A stretch of 64,000 nucleotides of DNA from JAXMDC01 sp046349035. Its GTDB lineage: Bacteria; Pseudomonadota; Alphaproteobacteria; Rhizobiales; Kaistiaceae. Below, in pieces: positions 58,978 through 64,000 of the stretch (positions are counted from its first letter, which is position 1; each line of letters starts with the position of its first letter). The stretch lies in the NCBI GenBank assembly GCA_046349035.1, contig JAXMDC010000004.1:186001-250000 (forward strand), in the 5' to 3' direction. The translations under genes were made by a program, and so were the position numbers. The notes under the pieces were generated by a model that was given only the letters and a program-made list of their open reading frames with translations, did not search any database and was not told where the DNA came from.

Positions 58978-59652
58978 ATGAATGACGGCGTATCTCTCGT
59001 TGCCCTATTCTGGCAGGCAAGCTTTCTCGTAAAGCTCGTTGTCATCGGGCTGGTCCTCGCTTCGGTCTGGTCGTGGGCGATTATCGTCGACAAGACGATC
59101 CTCTTCAGCCGCATCAAACTGGACATGGACCGCTTCGAGAAGGTCTTCTGGTCCGGCCAATCGCTGGAAGAACTCTATCGGACGCTGTCCGGACGACCGG
59201 CGACGACCTTGGCCGCTCTCTTCGTCGCCGCCATGCGCGAGTGGAAGCGGAGCTTCGAGGCCGGCGCCCGATCACCCTTCGGCATGCACACACGCATCGA
59301 CAAGGTGCTGAATGTGACCATCCAGCGCGAAATGGAGCGTGTCGAAAAGCGCTTGCTTTTTCTCGCCTCGACCGGCGCCTCGGCACCCTTCGTCGGGCTA
59401 TTCGGCACCGTCTGGGGAATCATGACATCGTTCCAGTCGATCGCGGCGTCGAAGAACACCTCCCTTGCAGTGGTCGCCCCGGGGATCGCCGAGGCGTTGA
59501 TGGCGACCGCTCTCGGCCTGCTCGCTGCCATCCCGGCGGTCGTCGCCTACAACAAGCTCACCGGGACGGCCGCGCGCATCGGTCAGCGCATGGAGGGCTT
59601 TGCCGACGAGTTTGCCGCCATCCTCTCTCGCCAGGTTGAGGAAAGGGTCTAA
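58978..59652 (+). CDS. tolQ: Tol-Pal system proton channel subunit TolQ
   Basis: A 224-residue inner-membrane protein with three transmembrane segments: about 15-38 (ASFLVKLVVIGLVLASVWSWAIIV), about 127-150 (GASAPFVGLFGTVWGIMTSF) and about 160-185 (VVAPGIAEALMATALGLLAAIPAVVAYN). These are the TolQ/ExbB/MotA signature helices. It uses the proton gradient with TolR to energise TolA. Confidence 0.96.
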   Translation: MNDGVSLVALFWQASFLVKLVVIGLVLASVWSWAIIVDKTILFSRIKLDMDRFEKVFWSGQSLEELYRTLSGRPATTLAALFVAAMREWKRSFEAGARSPFGMHTRIDKVLNVTIQREMERVEKRLLFLASTGASAPFVGLFGTVWGIMTSFQSIAASKNTSLAVVAPGIAEALMATALGLLAAIPAVVAYNKLTGTAARIGQRMEGFADEFAAILSRQVEERV

Positions 59653-59654
59653 CC

Positions 59655-60092
59655 GTGGGAGCGCTCGGCCCCGGATTCGTTACCTCGCGCCGCAGACGCC
59701 GCTACGCGCCGATGGCGGAGATCAATGTGACGCCCTTTGTCGACGTCATGCTCGTGCTGCTGATCGTCTTCATGATCTCAGCGCCGCTGTTGACATCGGG
59801 TGTGCCTGTCGACTTGCCCGAGACCCAGGCCAAGCCTCTCTCCGGCACGACCGAACCGATCACCATAAGCATCGATCCGCGCGGCAGAATCTTTCTTCAG
59901 AGCACCGAGATCGCCGAAACCGATCTGGTCGCCAAACTGCGGGCGATTGCCAAGGCCGGCGTCGAAGAGCGCATCTTTGTCCGAGGGGACCAGACCGCCT
60001 CCTATGGCACAGTTATGCGCGTCATGGGCGACCTCAACGCAGCGGGATTCAATAGGATCGCGCTTGTGACGATTCCGGTCGGCGACCGTTGA
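59655..60092 (+). CDS. tolR: Tol-Pal system protein TolR
   Basis: A 145-residue ExbD/TolR protein. One transmembrane helix near the N-terminus carries the essential Asp in INVTPFVDVMLVLLIVFMISAPLL; the periplasmic part follows with VPVDLPE and VFVRGDQ-like wording. The start is a GTG two bases after tolQ. Confidence 0.96.
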   Translation: MGALGPGFVTSRRRRRYAPMAEINVTPFVDVMLVLLIVFMISAPLLTSGVPVDLPETQAKPLSGTTEPITISIDPRGRIFLQSTEIAETDLVAKLRAIAKAGVEERIFVRGDQTASYGTVMRVMGDLNAAGFNRIALVTIPVGDR

Positions 60093-60101
60093 GGGGGAGT
60101 C

Positions 60102-60986
60102 ATGCGATCCGGGCTTGTGACATCGCTGATCGCACACTTGGCCCTGATCGGAGCCAGTCTCATCAGCTTAGCGTACCGCGCCATGCCCGACCGTCCCGAT
60201 ATCGATGCCCTCGCAGTCGATTTGGTGACCCTGGCCGACCTGACGGATATCTCCAAGGGCCGTGAAACCGCGCCCCGGCGCGAGGCGCCCTCGGTGAACG
60301 ATATCGCCCCGACGGTAAAGCCCGATCCCACCCCCCCGGCGCCACCGCCTCCTCAGCCCGCTGCCGCGCCCGTGGTTGCTCCGCCGCCACCGGACGCGGC
60401 GGCCACTGTCAGTCCGGCTCCCCCGATCCCCTCCCCGACGCCGGCGCCACCGCCCGCCCGAACCCCGCCGACTGAGCGGCAAGCGGCGCCACGCGCGCCC
60501 TCGCCCGTACCCCGGACGCGGCCACGCCCGCGCCAGGATGCTCCAACCGACTCTCGGCAATTCACCGATCAGATCACCGCCTTGCTCGACCGCTCGAACA
60601 CTGCTCCACCGCCCTCCAACAAGAACGCAGCACTCGGCACATCGAATGGAAAAGAGGCTACTTCGGCACTGACCGAGACCGAGGCCGACGCGATCGTCGG
60701 CTATCTCAAGTCGCGGCTTAACAAGTGCTGGTCGCCACCGCCCGGCGCCGTCGAGCAAGGTCAGATCGTCGACGCCGAGATATTTCTGAACATCGATGGC
60801 ACGCTCGCCCGGCCGCCGACGCTGCAGCCTCGGAGCAATGGTCCGTTCGCCGGCGCTGCGGCCGATAGTGCTCGGCGGGCGATCGAAGCCTGCGTACCAT
60901 ACCGCTTGCCGGCGACCCTGTATGAGCATTGGCGCGACATTGAGTTCGCGTTCGATCCATCCAAGCTGGCCACGGGCGCCCTCTAG
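60102..60986 (+). CDS. tolA: Tol-Pal system protein TolA
   Basis: A 294-residue protein with an N-terminal membrane anchor (LVTSLIAHLALIGASLISLA), a long proline/alanine-rich spacer (about 70-150) in place of the helical TolA domain of E. coli, and a C-terminal domain with YLKSRLNKCWSPPPG, VDAEIFLNIDG and ACVPYRLP (two Cys). It spans the periplasm to reach Pal. The identity comes from position and topology as much as from sequence. Confidence 0.9.
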   Translation: MRSGLVTSLIAHLALIGASLISLAYRAMPDRPDIDALAVDLVTLADLTDISKGRETAPRREAPSVNDIAPTVKPDPTPPAPPPPQPAAAPVVAPPPPDAAATVSPAPPIPSPTPAPPPARTPPTERQAAPRAPSPVPRTRPRPRQDAPTDSRQFTDQITALLDRSNTAPPPSNKNAALGTSNGKEATSALTETEADAIVGYLKSRLNKCWSPPPGAVEQGQIVDAEIFLNIDGTLARPPTLQPRSNGPFAGAAADSARRAIEACVPYRLPATLYEHWRDIEFAFDPSKLATGAL

Positions 60987-61006
60987 GTTAAGGTTGAGCT
61001 GGTGAA

Positions 61007-62368
61007 ATGAATGGCAAGCGTTTGGGATTGGCGCCCATGGCTTTGACGAACTTCTGGCAACGGTTCGGGTCGACCGCACTCGCCCTTGTCTGCTGGGCAC
61101 TTCTGACAGCCGCGACGGCCTCAGCCGCGCTCCACGTCGACATCACGCGCGGCAATATTCAGCCGATGGCGATCGCGGTTCCTGCTTTCATCGCCGGCGG
61201 CGCTGAGGCGACCTTAGGTGCAGACATTGCCGGCGTGATCGAAGCCGATCTGAAACGCTCCGGGCTGTTCAACCCGCTAGACAAGGCTGCCTTCATTCAG
61301 CAGGTGACCGTCGGCGACCAGGCACCGCGATTCGCCGACTGGCGGGTGATCAATGCCCAAGCTCTCGTCATCGGCACTGTCGCGCGTCAGGCCGACGGCC
61401 GGCTTAAGGCCGAGTTCCGTCTGTGGGATATTTTCGCCGGCCAACAACTCGCCGGGCAACAGTTCTTTACCAGTCGTGACAACTGGCGCCGTGTCGCCCA
61501 CATCATCGCCGACGCCATCTATGAGAAGCTGACCGGCGAAAAAGGCTACTTCGATTCCCGCATTGTATTTGTCGAGGAGAGTTCGACCAAGGATCGGCGC
61601 GTCAAACGCCTGGCCATCATGGATCAGGACGGCGCCAATCTCCGTTATCTCACCAACGGCAGCGACCTCGTCCTCACCCCCCGCTTCGGTCCCAACGGTC
61701 AGGACATCACCTATATGTCCTATGCCGGCGGCCAGCCCCGCGTGTACTTGATGAACGTTGAGACCGGGCAGCGCGATGTCGTCGGCGACTTTCCCGGAAT
61801 GACATTTTCGCCGCGCTTTTCGCCAAACGGACAGTCCGTGGTGATGAGCCTGCAGCAAGACGGGAACGCTAACATTTTCACGATGGACCTACGCACCCGC
61901 AAGACCACTCGTCTCACTTCCGGGGCTGCGATTGATACCGGCCCGACCTTCTCACCGGATGCCCGGCAAATCGCGTTTGAGTCCGACCGTGGTGGGACCC
62001 AGCAGATCTACGTCATGAATGCCGACGGCTCCAACCAGCGCCGGATCACCTTCGGCGACGGAAGCTACTCGACACCCGTGTGGTCCCCGCGCGGCGATCT
62101 GATCGCCTTTACCAAACGCACGCAGGACAAGTTCGCCGTCGGTGTGGTCAAGCCCGACGGTACGGGCGAGCGGATTCTCACCACCGGCTTTCACAACGAG
62201 GGGCCGACCTGGTCGCCTAACGGCCGCGTCATCATGTTCTTCCGTGACACGCCAGGCGCTAATGGCGGCCCGCAGTTGTGGACGATCGACCTGACCGGCT
62301 TCAACGAGACGCGCGTGCAGACGCCGGCCTTCGCATCCGATCCCGCCTGGTCTCCGGTGCTCAACTAG
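61007..62368 (+). CDS. tolB: Tol-Pal system beta-propeller protein TolB
   Basis: A 453-residue periplasmic protein. A signal peptide (ALALVCWALLTAATASAA) precedes the N-terminal domain (IAVPAFIAG, DLKRSGLFNPLDK), and then a six-bladed propeller with repeats such as NGQDITYMSYAGGQPRVYLMNVETGQ, SFSPRFSPNGQ and SDRGGTQQIYVMNADGSNQRRIT. The start may be 61007 or the ATG at 61037. Binds Pal and TolA. Confidence 0.96.
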   Translation: MNGKRLGLAPMALTNFWQRFGSTALALVCWALLTAATASAALHVDITRGNIQPMAIAVPAFIAGGAEATLGADIAGVIEADLKRSGLFNPLDKAAFIQQVTVGDQAPRFADWRVINAQALVIGTVARQADGRLKAEFRLWDIFAGQQLAGQQFFTSRDNWRRVAHIIADAIYEKLTGEKGYFDSRIVFVEESSTKDRRVKRLAIMDQDGANLRYLTNGSDLVLTPRFGPNGQDITYMSYAGGQPRVYLMNVETGQRDVVGDFPGMTFSPRFSPNGQSVVMSLQQDGNANIFTMDLRTRKTTRLTSGAAIDTGPTFSPDARQIAFESDRGGTQQIYVMNADGSNQRRITFGDGSYSTPVWSPRGDLIAFTKRTQDKFAVGVVKPDGTGERILTTGFHNEGPTWSPNGRVIMFFRDTPGANGGPQLWTIDLTGFNETRVQTPAFASDPAWSPVLN

Positions 62369-62489
62369 AGGAGCGAGCGTTCGATCCCACGCCCTGGTCA
62401 AGGTCGCTTAACCACGTTCCTCCACGCCCGATTAAGGATCACACTGTTAGAGAACCCTTGATGTTTATGGTGGATGGGGAGTTGAAGTG

Positions 62490-63005
62490 ATGACGCCAAA
62501 GTCCGGCACGCCGACCCCCCGGTGGACCGCCACGTTTGCAGTCGTCGCCGCCCTGCTGCTTGCCGGCTGCGGCGGTACTCCCGGTGTGTTCAACCCCAAC
62601 GGCTCAGGAACGGCGGCTGGTGGGGGCGTCGCCACCCCGGGAAGCGCACAGGACTTTGCGCTCAACGTTGGAGACCGCGTGTTTTTCGAAAGCGACTCGA
62701 CCGTCCTTTCCGATCAGGCTCGCGCTACTCTCGACCGGCAGGCAGCTTGGCTCGCGCAATATCCGCGACAGTCGATTCTCATCGAGGGTCATGCTGACGA
62801 GCGCGGCACCCGCGAATACAATATCGCTCTCGGCGCCCGACGCGCGGCCGCCACTCGCGAATATTTAGCCGCTCGCGGTGTCCCCCAAAACCGCATCCGC
62901 ACTTTGTCCTACGGGAAAGAGCGGCCGGTTGCGCTTTGCAATGACATCTCCTGCTGGTCGCAGAACCGCCGGGCCGTCACACTCGTAGACAACGCCGGCG
63001 CCTAA
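62490..63005 (+). CDS. pal: Peptidoglycan-associated lipoprotein Pal
   Basis: A 171-residue outer-membrane lipoprotein. The lipobox LLAGC places the lipidated Cys at residue 27. The OmpA-like domain has VFFESDSTVLSDQARATLDRQAAWL and ILIEGHADERGTREYNIALGARRAAATREYLAARGV, which binds diaminopimelate in the wall. The ATG at 62490 is used, with GGGAG upstream; a GTG one codon earlier is also in frame. Confidence 0.97.
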   Translation: MTPKSGTPTPRWTATFAVVAALLLAGCGGTPGVFNPNGSGTAAGGGVATPGSAQDFALNVGDRVFFESDSTVLSDQARATLDRQAAWLAQYPRQSILIEGHADERGTREYNIALGARRAAATREYLAARGVPQNRIRTLSYGKERPVALCNDISCWSQNRRAVTLVDNAGA

Positions 63006-63138
63006 GCGCTGTTGCCAGGGCGACACACTCGGCAGGCAATCTCCCTGAGCCGCAATTCAGCCTGACTCCGATCCTATATGCTGGAGTAGACTTAGTTCGT
63101 CAGATTCCCGCCGGCTAATTGCGGGTCAACTGGGACAG

Positions 63139-64000
63139 ATGAACTTCAAATTACTTAGGCGGGCCATGACGTCTAGACGGACGATGATGTCCGCACTCCT
63201 GGCCACCCTCGTGGTGGGCTCTGCGGCCTTGTCCACTCCGCAGCCCGCTGGCGCGCAGTGGTGGAATCCCTTTGCGCGTTCCGCGCCGGAAACGCCCAAG
63301 GCTGCACCAGCGCCGCCGCCGCCAACGGCAGCGCCGCCTGCGGCCGCGCCGATCGCGCGGCAGGGCCCGCCAGCCGCCGCCGCACCGGGGTTTCTCGCCC
63401 CCACCCCGCCAAGCACTGCCGGCGCGACCCAGCCTGCGTCGCCTGACGCCTCAACCCGCATGGAGCGCCTCGAAGCGCAGATGCGGACGCTCACCGGCCA
63501 GATCGAGCAGCTGAATTTCCAACTCGCGCAGATGCGCGACGAACTCCGGCTTCTCCAGTCCGGAGCGGCGGGCCAAACCAATCAACGGGCGACCGAAGTT
63601 GCCACTCCGGCGAACCGGCGTCTGGCAGAGGGGGCCGATCCCGCCGGGCAATCGCCGGCGCGAAATGGCCAGACTGAGGGACCGATCAACCTGGCAGCTC
63701 TTGCCGGCGGGTCGCCGGGCCAGCCGGCGTCGCCCGCGGCCAGGTCTGGTAACCCGCGGGCGGAATATGACGTCGCTTACCGCCACATCCTGGCCGGCGA
63801 GTATGTGGAGGCGGAGAAGGGCCTGCGCGCTTTTCTAACCGCCTACCCCGAAGACCGCCTGGCCCCCGATGCCGAGTATTGGCTTGCGGAGAGTCTTTTC
63901 GGCCGGGCTCTTTATCGGGATGCTGCGGAGGAACTGGTCAACGCCTACAAGGCCTATCCAAAGAGTCCCAAGGCCCCCGATACGCTCCTCAAACTCGGCC
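63139..64000 (+). CDS. cpoB: Tol-Pal coordinator CpoB (YbgF), 3' end off the right edge
   Basis: About 287 residues before the window ends. The start is the ATG at 63139; an in-frame ATG ten codons later is an alternative. A signal peptide (SALLATLVVGSAAL ending AGAQWW) is followed by a Pro/Ala-rich stretch, a coiled-coil (MERLEAQMRTLTGQIEQLNFQLAQMRDELRLLQ), a second linker, and the TPR domain (EYDVAYRHILAGEYVEAEKGLRAFLTAYP, DAEYWLAESLFGRALYRDAAEELV). The coiled-coil plus TPR layout is typical of CpoB, which coordinates PBP1B and Tol during division. The last TPR repeats are missing because of the edge. Confidence 0.93.
   Translation, partial: MNFKLLRRAMTSRRTMMSALLATLVVGSAALSTPQPAGAQWWNPFARSAPETPKAAPAPPPPTAAPPAAAPIARQGPPAAAAPGFLAPTPPSTAGATQPASPDASTRMERLEAQMRTLTGQIEQLNFQLAQMRDELRLLQSGAAGQTNQRATEVATPANRRLAEGADPAGQSPARNGQTEGPINLAALAGGSPGQPASPAARSGNPRAEYDVAYRHILAGEYVEAEKGLRAFLTAYPEDRLAPDAEYWLAESLFGRALYRDAAEELVNAYKAYPKSPKAPDTLLKLG

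Overview
The window is about 64 kb of high-GC, gene-dense chromosomal DNA from an alphaproteobacterium. Evidence for this is the CtrA-repressor-like SciP gene, a Caulobacter-style fliF-fliG-fliH-fliN-flbD-flhA flagellar block, the pyrB-pyrC'-plsY-dprA-topA-rnr string, serC-serA-purA-rpoH order, urtABCDE joined to ureDABCEFG, and tolQRAB-pal-cpoB. The gene order fits Hyphomicrobiales best; I cannot name a genus. I see no phage, insertion sequence, CRISPR array or rRNA operon. Most of the region is core genome.

Layout. 1-3.3 kb (minus): an ECF sigma factor cut by the left edge, sciP, flgD and fliK. 3.5-5.6 kb (plus): mnmA, a PmtA-like methyltransferase and an elongator tRNA-Met. 5.8-11.1 kb (plus): four exported proteins forming the most accessory-looking part of the window, namely an alpha/beta hydrolase, an ankyrin protein, a PQQ dehydrogenase with the acidic signature of lanthanide enzymes, and a pentapeptide-repeat protein. 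11.2-12.8 kb: glnS, followed by a frameshifted SEC-C motif gene. 13.2-22.3 kb (minus): rnr, topA, dprA, plsY, pyrC' (a dihydroorotase homologue that has lost its metal ligands) and pyrB. 22.4-24.5 kb: an AidB-type acyl-CoA dehydrogenase converging on ruvX. 24.6-31.8 kb (minus): the flagellar export and switch operon.

32-41.6 kb (mostly plus): serC, serA, a GNAT gene that seems to start at CTG, an EamA transporter, purA, a membrane-anchored proline-rich protein, and a TPP-riboswitch-controlled permease/binding-protein pair without an ATPase. 41.6-44.2 kb: rpoH, an RluD-like pseudouridine synthase, a small membrane protein and tRNA-Glu(CTC). 44.2-54.8 kb (minus): one unbroken twelve-gene urea operon, with the ABC importer urtABCDE followed by urease structural and accessory genes, so uptake and hydrolysis are made together. 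55-64 kb: a YbhB-like protein, then ruvA-ruvB-HAD-ybgC with overlapping ends, then tolQRAB-pal-cpoB (cut by the right edge).

A regulatory theme runs through the window. Sites matching the CtrA consensus TTAA-N7-TTAA lie upstream of sciP (one mismatch), fliF (one mismatch) and tolQ (perfect), and SciP itself is encoded here. This suggests that flagellar assembly and envelope constriction are tied to a CtrA/SciP cell-cycle circuit.
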